This document shows, piece after piece, positions 54,184-62,411 of a DNA stretch of 64,000 nt. The DNA is from Phreatobacter sp. (GTDB lineage: Bacteria; Pseudomonadota; Alphaproteobacteria; Rhizobiales; Phreatobacteraceae). The stretch lies in contig NZ_JALHMP010000015.1 of assembly GCF_022843985.1 (NCBI RefSeq), positions 1-64,000 on the forward strand, given 5' to 3'. Position numbers and translations under genes: made by a program. Below the pieces are notes generated by a model, which had not been told where the DNA came from, ran no database searches, and saw only the letters and a program-made list of their open reading frames with translations. Positions within the stretch are counted from its first letter, which is position 1, and each line of letters starts with the position of its first letter.

Positions 54184-56013
54184 ATGGCTGCCGCGGTCGA
54201 ACTCGCCGCCTACAAGGATGTGCTGATCATCCTGGCTTCCACGGCGGTGACGGTGCCGCTGCTCAAGCGCCTGGGGATCAGCCCGGCCCTCGCCTTCCTC
54301 GGCATCGGCGTTCTGGTCGGCCCGACGGCGCTGGGCGGGTTGACCGGAACCTTTCCCTGGCTGAGCTGGATCACCGTCTCCGACAGCAAGCAGATCGCCA
54401 CCTTCGCCGAACTCGGCGTCGTCTTCCTGCTCTTCCTGATCGGCCTCGAACTGTCCTACGAGCGCCTGACACGGATGAAGCGCCTGGTCCTCGGGCTCGG
54501 CTCGCTGCAGGTCGTGGGAACGGCGACCGTCATCGCCTTCATCGCCTGGTGGCTCGGCCAGCCGGTGGCCGCCGCCCTGCTCGTCGGCGGCGCCCTCGCC
54601 CTGTCCTCCACCGCGGTGGTCGTCGAGCACCTGGCGGAACAGAAGCGCCTGACCAGCACGAGCGGCCGCACCACCTTCGCCGTCCTGCTGATGCAGGACC
54701 TCGCGGTCATTCCGCTCCTCTTCCTCATCGGCGCCCTGTCGCAACGCCAGGAGGGTTCGGTGGCCCTCGGCCTGGCCATGGCCGTCGGCCAGGGCGCCAT
54801 CGCCGTTCTCCTGGTGGTCGCCGTCGGCCGCCGGGTCCTGCGCCCCTTCCTGCGCCAGGTCTCGGCGCTGCACGAGCCGCAGGTCTTCATGGCGGCCGCC
54901 ATCCTGATCGTCGTGGGAACCGCCGTCGTCACCGCCGCCTTCGGCGTCTCCATGGCGCTCGGCGCCTTCGTCGCCGGGCTCCTGCTCGCCGAGACCGAGT
55001 ATCGCCGCGCCATCGAGGCGACGCTCCAGCCCTTCAAGGGCATCCTGCTCGGTGCCTTCTTCTTCTCGGTCGGCCTGTCCATCGACCTCGGCGCCCTCGC
55101 CGGTGCCCCCCTGGCCTATGCGCTCGCGGTCGGGGCGCTGATCGCCGTGAAGATCGCCATCATCGTGCCGCTGGTGCGCGCCTTCGGCCAGAGCTGGCTG
55201 GTGGCGATCCGTTCGGCCCTGCTGCTCGGCCCGGCTGGCGAATTTGCCTTCGTCACCATGGGCCAGGCCACCGCTGCCGGGGTCGTCAGCGCCGAGACCG
55301 GCGCCTTCATCATCACCATGACCGCCATCAGCATGGCGACCGTCCCGCTGCTCGACCGCTGCGGTGGATGGATCGCCGACCGTTTCGCGGTCAAGGCGCC
55401 GCCCGATCCCGAACTGAAGGTCGGGCCGCCGGCCGCCGCCGGCAAGCGCGTCATCGTCGTCGGCTATGGCCGCGTCGGCCAGCTCGTCTGCGAGATGCTG
55501 GCCCGCCACCAGGTGCCCTATCTCGCCGTCGACAGCGATCCGCGCGAGATCGCCCATCTGCGCCGGCAGGGCCACGACGTCTATTTCGGCGATGCCAACA
55601 GCGAGTTCTTCCTCGAGCAATGCGGCATCCGCGACGCCGCCTCCCTCGTCCTCACCCTGCATACGGCCGGGGCCCTCGACGAGATCGCGCAGATCGCCCG
55701 CGCCCTCAATCCCGGCCTCACCATCATCGCCCGGGCGCGCGATGCCGACCATGCCAAGCAGCTCTACAGCCTCGGCGTCACCGATGCCGTGCCCGAGACG
55801 ATCGAGGCGAGCCTGCAATTGTCGGAGGCGGTGCTCTTCGATCTCGGCGTCCCCGCCGGCAAGGTCATCGCCTCGGTCCACGAGCGGCGCGACATCTTCC
55901 GCAAGGAGCTTCAGGAGGCCGGCATCGATGACGCGCGCGTGCGCAATGCGGTGCGCACGGTCCACCCTGATGCCGCAGCCCCCGCGCAGGCCTTGCCGCC
56001 GCCGCCAAGCTGA
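54184..56013 (+). CDS. Kef-type (CPA2) monovalent cation:proton antiporter with RCK domain
   Basis: 609 aa. About 12 helices occupy residues 1-390 (EFAFVTMGQ, GVSMALGAFVAGLLLAETEYR typical of CPA2), followed by a TrkA-N/RCK domain starting at about 420 with VIVVGYGRVGQLVC (nucleotide-binding) and VDSDPREIAHLRRQGHDVYFGDA. ATG at 54184 follows GGAG and is the start of the conserved part. It exchanges K+ or Na+ for H+ and is likely controlled by NAD(H) or another ligand. It precedes the URC genes; a hairpin terminator in between argues against co-transcription. Confidence 0.9.
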   Translation: MAAAVELAAYKDVLIILASTAVTVPLLKRLGISPALAFLGIGVLVGPTALGGLTGTFPWLSWITVSDSKQIATFAELGVVFLLFLIGLELSYERLTRMKRLVLGLGSLQVVGTATVIAFIAWWLGQPVAAALLVGGALALSSTAVVVEHLAEQKRLTSTSGRTTFAVLLMQDLAVIPLLFLIGALSQRQEGSVALGLAMAVGQGAIAVLLVVAVGRRVLRPFLRQVSALHEPQVFMAAAILIVVGTAVVTAAFGVSMALGAFVAGLLLAETEYRRAIEATLQPFKGILLGAFFFSVGLSIDLGALAGAPLAYALAVGALIAVKIAIIVPLVRAFGQSWLVAIRSALLLGPAGEFAFVTMGQATAAGVVSAETGAFIITMTAISMATVPLLDRCGGWIADRFAVKAPPDPELKVGPPAAAGKRVIVVGYGRVGQLVCEMLARHQVPYLAVDSDPREIAHLRRQGHDVYFGDANSEFFLEQCGIRDAASLVLTLHTAGALDEIAQIARALNPGLTIIARARDADHAKQLYSLGVTDAVPETIEASLQLSEAVLFDLGVPAGKVIASVHERRDIFRKELQEAGIDDARVRNAVRTVHPDAAAPAQALPPPPS

Positions 56014-56034
56014 GCCATCATCTGGCGCTTACTG

Positions 56035-56067
56035 ACGGCCCTCCGCCATTTCTCGACGGGGGGCCGT
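56035..56067 (+). terminator. Hairpin between antiporter and Urc1 genes
   Basis: 11-bp stem (ACGGCCCTCCG paired with CGGGGGGCCGT, one G-U) with an 11-nt loop, 21 bp after the antiporter stop. No T-run follows. It may be a terminator or the leader of the URC operon. Confidence 0.5.
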
Positions 56068-56103
56068 ATCCGTTCCGCAGGGCCTTTCGGCAACGAGGAC
56101 AGG

Positions 56104-57357
56104 ATGAGCGTCAACAAGTCGGGTCACATCAGGCTGACCTCGCATCCCGGTGCCGGCACGGCGTCGCGTTTCAAGATCGCCTGGGGCGCCGCCACGCCGG
56201 AGGCGCGGGGGCCTGTCGTCGCCACCGTCAATTCAGCCTCCGACCGCAATGCCATCGGCACCCATGGCGGGTCCTACGCCCTCTACCGCGCCCTCGCCGT
56301 CTCGGCCGGCGCCCTCAACCCGATCCAGCGTCCGGACCTGACCAACACCCATCCCGTCGTCGGCATCGGCCCCTTCCCGCAATGGTCGGAGCCGGGCCGC
56401 ATCGTCTCCATCGATCCCTTCGGCCACCTCGTCGGCGAGGCCTTCGGCCAAGACATCGCCGAGGGCGTCGATATCCGTCCGTCCATCGCCATCACCAAGG
56501 CGCGCCTGACCCTGCCCGAACTGCAGCACGATATCGGCAAGCGGCTGCCCGTCGACGGGACGATCGTGCGCGACAGCGGCGACATCGCCTGCGTGAAGAT
56601 CGCCATCGACCCCGTCTGGTACCTGCCGGGCATCGCCGAGCGCTTCGGCACGTCGGAGACCCATCTCAGGCGGACGCTCTTCGAACAGACCGGCGGCATG
56701 TATCCCGAACTGGTGACCCGTCCGGACATCGCGGTCTTCCTGCCGCCCATCGGCAACACCACCGTCTATCTCTTCGGCGATGTCGCCAGGCTCGGCGATC
56801 CCGCCACCTTCATCTCCGGCCGCCTCCACGACGAGTGCAACGGTTCCGACGTCTTCGGCTCCGACATCTGCACCTGCCGCCCCTATCTCGTGCACGGCAT
56901 CGAGGAGGCCGCCCGCGACGCCCAGAACGGCGGCGTCGGCTTCATCGTCTATAACCGCAAGGAAGGCCGCGCGCTCGGCGAGGTGACGAAGTTCCTCGTC
57001 TACAATGCCCGCAAGCGCCAGGAGGGTGGCGACCAGGCCGCCACCTATTTCGAGCGCACCGAATGTGTCGCCGGCGTCCAGGACGCGCGGTTCCAGCAGC
57101 TCATGCCCGACGTCATGCACTGGCTCGGCATCCGCCGCATCGACCGGTTCATGTCGATGTCGAACATGAAATATGACGCCCTCGTCCAGGCCGGCATCGA
57201 CGTCGTCGAGCGGGTGCCCATCCCGGTCGATCTCGTGCCGACCGACGCCTCCGTCGAGATGGAGGCGAAGAAGGCGGCCGGCTATTTCACGCCGGAGCCG
57301 ACGCCCTCGGCGGACGACCTCACCCGCGTCATCGGCCGCAAGATCGAAGACTTCTGA
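56104..57357 (+). CDS. Urc1-like GTP cyclohydrolase II family protein (uracil catabolism)
   Basis: 417 aa, about twice the size of E. coli RibA. The GTP cyclohydrolase II zinc site is intact as C245, C256 and C258 (DECNGSDVFG, DICTC), with the exact spacing of RibA, and KEGRALGEVTKF (the substrate and RGEGR-like region) follows. The extra N-terminal 200 residues and C-terminus are those of the Urc1/Urg1 family. In the URC route this protein acts on uridine derivatives, not on GTP. The next two genes, DUF1688 and Upp, complete the conserved trio. Confidence 0.88.
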   Translation: MSVNKSGHIRLTSHPGAGTASRFKIAWGAATPEARGPVVATVNSASDRNAIGTHGGSYALYRALAVSAGALNPIQRPDLTNTHPVVGIGPFPQWSEPGRIVSIDPFGHLVGEAFGQDIAEGVDIRPSIAITKARLTLPELQHDIGKRLPVDGTIVRDSGDIACVKIAIDPVWYLPGIAERFGTSETHLRRTLFEQTGGMYPELVTRPDIAVFLPPIGNTTVYLFGDVARLGDPATFISGRLHDECNGSDVFGSDICTCRPYLVHGIEEAARDAQNGGVGFIVYNRKEGRALGEVTKFLVYNARKRQEGGDQAATYFERTECVAGVQDARFQQLMPDVMHWLGIRRIDRFMSMSNMKYDALVQAGIDVVERVPIPVDLVPTDASVEMEAKKAAGYFTPEPTPSADDLTRVIGRKIEDF

Positions 57358-57415
57358 TGGCGCTGCCCTTCCGCAAGACGAGCGTGAGTCCCGTCAGCTC
57401 AGGCATGTCGAAAAT

Positions 57416-57570
57416 GCCCCACCCGCACCCTCCCCTCGCTCCGCGAGGAGAGGGGGACTTCGACGTCCAGCCCATCTCGTCAGGGTCGCGCCTGGCTCGG
57501 CCGACGAAGATCAGGCGTGACGCTGGAGTCCCCCTCTCCTCGCGGAGCGAGGGAAGGGTACGGGTGGGGC
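57416..57570. repeat. Intergenic inverted-repeat element, copy 2 (155 bp)
   Basis: 44-bp terminal inverted repeats with two mismatches (left 57416-57459, right 57527-57570), each with an internal palindrome CTCGCTCCGCGAG. Shares sequence and size with 47504-47659. It lies in the 283-bp gap 57358-57640 inside the URC cluster. Confidence 0.9.
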
Positions 57571-57640
57571 CTTCCATCGGGCACCATGCCGGTCGCCCGC
57601 CGTCCCTCCACCCCGTTCACTGCCCCCCGGAGCCCTGCTG

Positions 57641-58879
57641 ATGGCCTTCGCCATGCTCGACGCCCCACGGGCCGCCCGCGCGCTGCTCACCGCCTCCGCC
57701 GTCCGCGAGCGCTCCGCGAGGATGCTGGACCTCGGTCTCGACGGAAAGCTGACCGCCTTCACCGTCGCCATGGACCGCCTGCCGGCGGCGGCCGATACCG
57801 TCGTCGACGTCATCCGCGCCAATTATCCCGACCTCGTCATTCCCTTCCATGCGCGCTGGCGTCACTTCGTCGCCGGCGGCCGCGATCTCGGTGCCGAACT
57901 GATCGCGGCCATCGCCGATCCCGCCGAACGCGGCCGCACCGCCTTCGATCTCGCCATCGTCTCGGTCCTGCTCGACGCCGGCGCCGGCATGGGCTGGCGC
58001 TACCGCGACGGCCCGACCGGTGCCGACCTGTCAAAGTCGGAGGGGCTCGCCGTCGCCTCGCTCCGGATGTTTGCCGCGGGGGCCTTCGCCACCGACGGGC
58101 GGAGCCCGCGGGCCGACGCGGCGCGCCTCGCCACGATCACCGCCGATGACATCGCCGCGGGCTTCCAGGTCGGGCCCGGCAACCCGCTGGTCGGCCTCGA
58201 GGGTCGCGCCGCGCTGCTCGCCCGCCTCGGCCAGGCGGCAGCCGCCGCGCCCGCCGTTTTCGCTGCCGCCGACACGCCCCGCCCGGGCGGTCTCTTCGAC
58301 CATCTCGCCGCGAAGGCCGAGGCCGGGCGCCTGCCCGCCACCGCCATTCTCGCCGCGGTGCTCGCCCATCTCGGGCCCATCTGGCCGAGCCGGGTGACCC
58401 TCGGCGGCATCGCGCTGGGCGATTGCTGGCACCACCCGCTGATCCGCGCCGGCGATGCCAGCGATGGCCTCATTCCCTTCCACAAGCTGTCGCAATGGCT
58501 CTCCTATTCGCTCATCGAGCCGCTCGAGAGCGCCGGCCTGACCGTCACCCATGTCGACGGGCTGACCGGCCTGCCCGAATACCGCAATGGCGGCCTGTTC
58601 ATCGACATGGGCGTCATCGCCCTGCGCGACGCGGCCATGGCGACGGCGGAGAATCATGTGGACAGCGCCCTCGTCGTCGAATGGCGTGGCCTCACCGTCG
58701 CCCTGCTCGACGCCATCGCGCCGCTGGTGCGCGAGCGGCTCGGCCTCTCGGCCGCCGACTTCCCCCTGGCCCGCGTCCTCGAAGGCGGCACCTGGGCCGC
58801 CGGCCGGCGCCTCGCCCGGGAGCTGCGCGCCGATGGCGGCCCGCCCATCCGGGTCGTCAGCGACGGCACCGTCTTCTAG
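57641..58879 (+). CDS. DUF1688 family protein (Urc4/Urg3, uracil catabolism)
   Basis: 412 aa, the length of the family. Typical stretches are AVRERSARMLDLGLDG, PFHARWRHFVAGGRDL, DLAIVSVLLDAGAGMGWRYRD, GLAVASLRMFAAGAFA, GNPLVGLEGRAALL, FHKLSQWLSYSLIEPLE, GLTGLPEYRNGGLFIDMGV and the C-terminal RELRADGGPPI. The family is conserved in URC loci of fungi and bacteria and is needed for growth on uracil; the reaction is not known. ATG at 57641 is the first that gives the conserved N-terminus. It starts 71 bp after an inverted-repeat element. Confidence 0.9.
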   Translation: MAFAMLDAPRAARALLTASAVRERSARMLDLGLDGKLTAFTVAMDRLPAAADTVVDVIRANYPDLVIPFHARWRHFVAGGRDLGAELIAAIADPAERGRTAFDLAIVSVLLDAGAGMGWRYRDGPTGADLSKSEGLAVASLRMFAAGAFATDGRSPRADAARLATITADDIAAGFQVGPGNPLVGLEGRAALLARLGQAAAAAPAVFAAADTPRPGGLFDHLAAKAEAGRLPATAILAAVLAHLGPIWPSRVTLGGIALGDCWHHPLIRAGDASDGLIPFHKLSQWLSYSLIEPLESAGLTVTHVDGLTGLPEYRNGGLFIDMGVIALRDAAMATAENHVDSALVVEWRGLTVALLDAIAPLVRERLGLSAADFPLARVLEGGTWAAGRRLARELRADGGPPIRVVSDGTVF

Positions 58880-58914
58880 GATAGCTCCCACACCGAGACC
58901 GCCTGGAGGGGCGC

Positions 58915-59544
58915 ATGAACAAGGTCACCGTCGTCGACCATCCGCTGGTGCAGCACAAGCTCACTCTGATGCGCGACAAGAACCGCTCGACCAAGGGCTT
59001 CCGCCAGCTCCTGCACGAGATCGGCATGCTGCTCTGCTACGAGGTGACGCGCGATCTCCCGCTTGAGATGACGGAGATCGAGACGCCGCTGCAGACGATG
59101 ATGGCCCCGCAGATCGGCGGCAAGAAGCTGGTTCTCGCGCCGATCCTGCGCGCCGGCCTCGGCTTCGTCGACGGCATGCTGGAGCTCGTGCCCTCGGCCC
59201 GCGTCGCCCATATCGGCCTCTACCGCGATCCGGCGACCCTCACGGCGGTCGAATATTACTTCAAGGCGCCCGAGGATGTGGCCGATCGCCTGGTCATCAT
59301 CATCGACCCGATGCTGGCGACCGCCAACTCCGCCATCGCGGCGGTCGATCGGCTGAAGGAACGCGGCGTCGCCAACATGCGCTTCGTCTGCCTGCTGGCG
59401 GCGCCGGAAGGCATCGCCAATTTCCACGCCCATCATCCCGAGGTCGGCATCTGGACGGCGGCCATCGACAGCCAGCTCAACGACCACGGCTATATCGTGC
59501 CGGGCCTCGGCGATGCCGGCGACCGCATGTTCGGCACCAAGTAG
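58915..59544 (+). CDS. upp: Uracil phosphoribosyltransferase
   Basis: 209 aa, the E. coli Upp length. It has the PRPP motif [18 protein letters not shown], the flexible loop [27 protein letters not shown], and the uracil-binding C-terminus [18 protein letters not shown]. It makes UMP from uracil. In the URC pathway a UPRT of this kind (Urc6) supplies the first step, so upp here is probably for catabolism as well as salvage. It is 36 bp after the DUF1688 gene. Confidence 0.96.
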   Translation: MNKVTVVDHPLVQHKLTLMRDKNRSTKGFRQLLHEIGMLLCYEVTRDLPLEMTEIETPLQTMMAPQIGGKKLVLAPILRAGLGFVDGMLELVPSARVAHIGLYRDPATLTAVEYYFKAPEDVADRLVIIIDPMLATANSAIAAVDRLKERGVANMRFVCLLAAPEGIANFHAHHPEVGIWTAAIDSQLNDHGYIVPGLGDAGDRMFGTK

Positions 59545-59573
59545 CGACCGGCGCAACGCGGCGGGGGACCAGC

Positions 59574-59604
59574 AAAAAAACACGCCGCCTGGGAAGGCGG
59601 CGTG
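59574..59604 (-). terminator. Strong intrinsic terminator of the YG-V repeat gene
   Basis: 9-bp perfect stem CACGCCGCC/GGCGGCGTG with a 6-nt loop and seven T following on the minus strand. It ends the convergent minus gene at 59694-60383. Confidence 0.9.
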
Positions 59605-59693
59605 GGTGTCAAACGGGTTCGCGGCAGAGCCGATGGCATGGCCGGACGGCGGGAGACGACCGCGGGACGGTCGCCCCTCACCGCCCCTGGAGC

Positions 59694-60383
59694 TCAATAG
59701 CGCGCCGAGATCGGGCCGCGGCGGTGATATCCGTGATGCTCACGGTGACCGACAGAGTGGGACCGACCGTAATGGGCGTGATGGCCGCGGTGGCGCGCCT
59801 CCGCATAACCACGCTGGCGGCCGACCCGGACCCACTGTTCGGTGGCGGGCGCGACCTGGACGGTGCGCGCCACGACGCCATACTGCGCCGGGACATGCGC
59901 CGCGACGACCCGCTCCGGCCGCACCACGACGGTGCGGGCGACGGTGCCATACTGGGCCGGCAAGGTCTGGTGGACGATCTGCTCGGGACGGAGGACCACG
60001 TGGCGGGCGACGGTGCCGTAGCGGGCGGGCTGCCTGGTCTCGCAGATGATCTTGCGGCCATGGGCGTCGTAACGGGTGGTCCAGCCACGGGTGGCGGGCG
60101 CCAGCTGCACATGCTGGTGGACGACGCCGTATTCGGCCGGGATCCGGCGCGCGACCGTCACGGCCGGACGGACCTGCACGGTCTCGTGCACGACGCCGAG
60201 CTGGGCCGGCTGGCGGTAGAGGACCGTCTGGGCCGGGCGGGTCTGCACGGTCTGGTGGACGACGCCATATTGGGCCGGCCGCACCTCGCGACGGAAACAG
60301 GTTTCGCAGCCGCCGCCGGCAAAGGCCGGACTGGCGGACAGCAACGCTGCCGATGCGACGGCGAGCGTGATCGTCTTACGCAT
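59694..60383 (-). CDS. Secreted YG-V tandem-repeat protein with His-rich C-terminus
   Basis: 229 aa with a signal peptide (residues 1-22, cleavage at AFA-G) and a Cys pair CETC. Six repeats of about 23-37 aa follow, each beginning PAxYGxV or PAxLGxV and continuing with a Val-rich strand (VVHQTVQ, VVHETVQ, VVHQHVQ, TVARHVV, TVARTVV, VVARTVQ). The last 30 residues are His/Arg/Gly/Tyr-rich. The family is not recognised. It is likely an extracytoplasmic, possibly metal-binding or surface-associated protein. The gene is clearly real, since the repeats keep the frame and a strong terminator follows. Confidence 0.8.
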   Translation of the reverse strand: MRKTITLAVASAALLSASPAFAGGGCETCFRREVRPAQYGVVHQTVQTRPAQTVLYRQPAQLGVVHETVQVRPAVTVARRIPAEYGVVHQHVQLAPATRGWTTRYDAHGRKIICETRQPARYGTVARHVVLRPEQIVHQTLPAQYGTVARTVVVRPERVVAAHVPAQYGVVARTVQVAPATEQWVRVGRQRGYAEARHRGHHAHYGRSHSVGHREHHGYHRRGPISARY

Positions 60384-60671
60384 GATCAATCTCCAAGAGC
60401 TCAAGTCCGGCGAACGGCGATCGCTGATGCGCCCGTGCCTTCCGCACCTGCAGCCAGTCTTGGCCCGGCGGACGCGCGGCGACAATCGAAACACTCTGTT
60501 TACCCTAAGCCTTCACCCTAATGCCGGCCATCACCGCAGGGACGGGCCATGATCCTGGGCGGCCGCGCCGCTGGAACGCCGGCTGACAGCTTGGAGGCAT
60601 TCGGCCCCACCTTGGCCTTTCGGCCTCATCCGTCCACGGCTATCGGGGCGCCTGTTGGAGGTCTGGACAGC
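60384..60671. other. 288-bp intergenic stretch before the tRNA remnant
   Basis: No gene is supported. It should hold the promoter of the YG-V gene; a short AT-rich stretch near 60490-60510 (ACACTCTGTTTACCCTAAGC) is the best candidate. Nothing else is visible. Confidence 0.4.
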
Positions 60672-60706
60672 AAAAAGCCCCGCCGGGGTGAGCCGATCGG
60701 GGCTTT
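60672..60706 (-). terminator. Native terminator of the tRNA-fMet gene
   Basis: 9-bp stem AAAGCCCCG/CGGGGCTTT with a 15-nt loop, then five T on the minus strand. It is directly downstream of the tRNA remnant's CCA end, as in an intact tRNA gene, so it marks the original chromosomal side of the junction. Confidence 0.75.
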
Positions 60707-60711
60707 GGGTT

Positions 60712-60758
60712 TGGTTGCGGGGGCCAGATTTGAACTGACGACCTTCAGGTTATGAGCC
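60712..60758 (-). other. 3' remnant of initiator tRNA-fMet: integrative-element attachment site
   Basis: Read on the minus strand, 47 nt from the anticodon stem (GGCTCATAACC, CAU anticodon) through CTGAAGGTCG, the T-arm (GTTCAAATC) and the acceptor end GCCCCCGCAACCA match the 3' part of an initiator tRNA. The 5' part is missing: identity stops at the anticodon stem and unrelated DNA follows. The terminator just beyond CCA is kept. This is the expected att half-site left by an integrase that targets the 3' end of a tRNA gene. Confidence 0.88.
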
Positions 60759-60914
60759 CCATGCAGGGATATAGACCCCAACAAGCGCCAATACCGAACA
60801 GTAGCATTTACAGGGGTTTAGGGCCAGTCGCCTGTTGAAAATCATTGGCGGATGAGGCATGTTGATGGGAGAAAGTGTCCCCAATTTGTCCCCGCGTGTC
60901 CCCGAGGCCCCGCC

Positions 60915-62117
60915 ATGCCCACCATCGAAAAGCGTGTCCGTAGTGACAACGGCGATACCTACTATCGCGTCAGGGTGCGGGTGCGCGGACTGCCTGAGAA
61001 GCAGAAGACCTTCAAGCGCCTGACGGATGCGAAGCTGTGGGCGCAACAGACGGAAGCGGCCATCCGGCGCGGTGAAGTGCAGAACGTCGTCCCTGCCGCG
61101 AAGGGAAAGACGCTGGCCGACGTGATCGAGCGCTACAAGAAGCGCGTGCTGCCGCACCGGGCGGAAAGCACGCAACGGGCGGCGGTGACCTATCTCGCCT
61201 ATTGGGAGAAGGCGCTCGGCGCCTATGGGCTGACCTACATCACGACCGATCTGATCGAAGCGGAGCTTGAGAAGCTGGCCGCTGCCGGGGACATGCGGCG
61301 CAAGAGCGATGAAGGCGAACCGGCTGGTAAGCCGAAGAGCCGCAAGACGATCAAGCACTACCGGGACACGCTGGCGCTGCTGATGAAGCACGCCAAGTCG
61401 TGGGGCTGGGCGACCCAGAACCCCATGGAGGGGGTGACGCCGATCACCAACATTCGGGATGAGCGCACGCGGTTTCTGAGCGACTCGGAACGCGCCGTCC
61501 TGCTCGACGCCTGCAAGGCGAGCGACAACGATCAGCTGTTCAACATCGTGGTGTTCGCGCTTTCGACCGGCGCGCGGAAGAGCGAAATCCTCGGCCTGAC
61601 GCTGGCCGATGTGGACCTCCAGCGTGGCTCGGCGATCTTTCGGGACACGAAGAACGGGGACACGCGGGCCGCTCCTCTCGCCCGCCATCTGCGCGACCTG
61701 CTGACCGGACAGGTGGCGAAGGCGGAAGCCCTCTATGCCGCCCTGCCCCATGCGCCGAAGACGCGTTGGCTGTTTCCGCGCGCGGACGGCGTGCTGCCCA
61801 TCGACATTCGCACTGCCTGGGAAAACGCCCGCGACAAGGCGGGGCTGGTGGATTTCCGCTTCCATGACCTGCGGCACTCGACGGCAAGCTATTTGGCCAT
61901 GAAGGGCGCGAGCCTGGTGGAGATTGCGGAGGTGCTTGGTCACCGCACGCTTCAGATGGTGCGCCGCTACGCGCACCTGTCCGAAAGCCACGTCAAAGGG
62001 CTCGTGGAGAGCCTCGGCGAGGACATCTTCGAGGGTGCGGCGGACGGCACGCGACCTGCGAAGGAATTGAACCGGGGCGGAAGTTCGGTCATAAGGAAGG
62101 TTCCTGCTCCTTTATAG
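60915..62117 (+). CDS. int: Tyrosine recombinase (phage-type integrase)
   Basis: 400 aa. Catalytic residues are complete: R221 (STGARKSE), K246 (DTKNG), H317 and R320 (HDLRHST), H343 (LGHRTLQ) and nucleophile Y352 (RRYAHLS). An Arg/Lys-rich arm-binding region (1-60) and SAM-like core-binding domain (65-170) precede. ATG at 60915 (MPTIEKR) is used; a longer frame to 60852 runs into att-side sequence. It catalyses integration and excision at the adjacent tRNA. Position 157 bp from the att site is typical for a tRNA-targeting integrase. Confidence 0.96.
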   Translation: MPTIEKRVRSDNGDTYYRVRVRVRGLPEKQKTFKRLTDAKLWAQQTEAAIRRGEVQNVVPAAKGKTLADVIERYKKRVLPHRAESTQRAAVTYLAYWEKALGAYGLTYITTDLIEAELEKLAAAGDMRRKSDEGEPAGKPKSRKTIKHYRDTLALLMKHAKSWGWATQNPMEGVTPITNIRDERTRFLSDSERAVLLDACKASDNDQLFNIVVFALSTGARKSEILGLTLADVDLQRGSAIFRDTKNGDTRAAPLARHLRDLLTGQVAKAEALYAALPHAPKTRWLFPRADGVLPIDIRTAWENARDKAGLVDFRFHDLRHSTASYLAMKGASLVEIAEVLGHRTLQMVRRYAHLSESHVKGLVESLGEDIFEGAADGTRPAKELNRGGSSVIRKVPAPL

Positions 62118-62139
62118 GCCCCGAACCATGAGGTAACCC

Positions 62140-62361
62140 ATGGTTGACTACAGGGACCTGGCGACCGTGAAGCAGGTAGCGGCGGAAGCGCCGTTCATCA
62201 CGGAAGCCACGCTGCGCTGGTGGATATTCCATGCGGAGACGAATGGATTGAAGCCCGCGCTGCTGAAGATCGGTGGCCGGGTCTATATCGACCGCGCCGA
62301 ATTCAACAAGTGGCTGGAGGGCCAGCGCATGGCTCCGAGGCCGTTGAAGCCCGCGGCCTGA
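62140..62361 (+). CDS. Small HTH DNA-binding protein, excisionase-like
   Basis: 73 aa. The sequence TLRWWIFHAETNGL, KIGGRVYIDRAEFNKWLEGQR resembles the winged HTH of MerR-fold excisionases (AlpA/Xis). It starts 22 bp after the integrase stop and is followed by a terminator, so both form one unit. A control role in excision is inferred. Confidence 0.72.
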   Translation: MVDYRDLATVKQVAAEAPFITEATLRWWIFHAETNGLKPALLKIGGRVYIDRAEFNKWLEGQRMAPRPLKPAA

Positions 62362-62381
62362 CACGGCCTTGATCGACGACT

Positions 62382-62410
62382 GAAGCCCCGCCGCGAGGCG
62401 GGGCTTCTTT
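62382..62410 (+). terminator. Intrinsic terminator after the excisionase-like gene
   Basis: Perfect 11-bp stem GAAGCCCCGCC/GGCGGGGCTTC with a 4-nt loop and TTT after it. It separates the integrase unit from the convergent restriction gene. Confidence 0.85.
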
Positions 62411-62411
62411 G

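Noticed and set aside
53643-54185. 180-codon minus frame in the odc upstream region
   Set aside because: Arg/Gly/Pro-rich, no domain, no good ribosome site, and it covers the predicted structured leader.
53773-55965. 730-codon minus frame opposite the antiporter
   Set aside because: Asp/Glu/Gly-rich shadow; the plus frame has membrane helices and a TrkA-N domain.
60750-61991. 413-codon minus frame opposite the integrase
   Set aside because: Shadow of the integrase, whose catalytic residues are complete.
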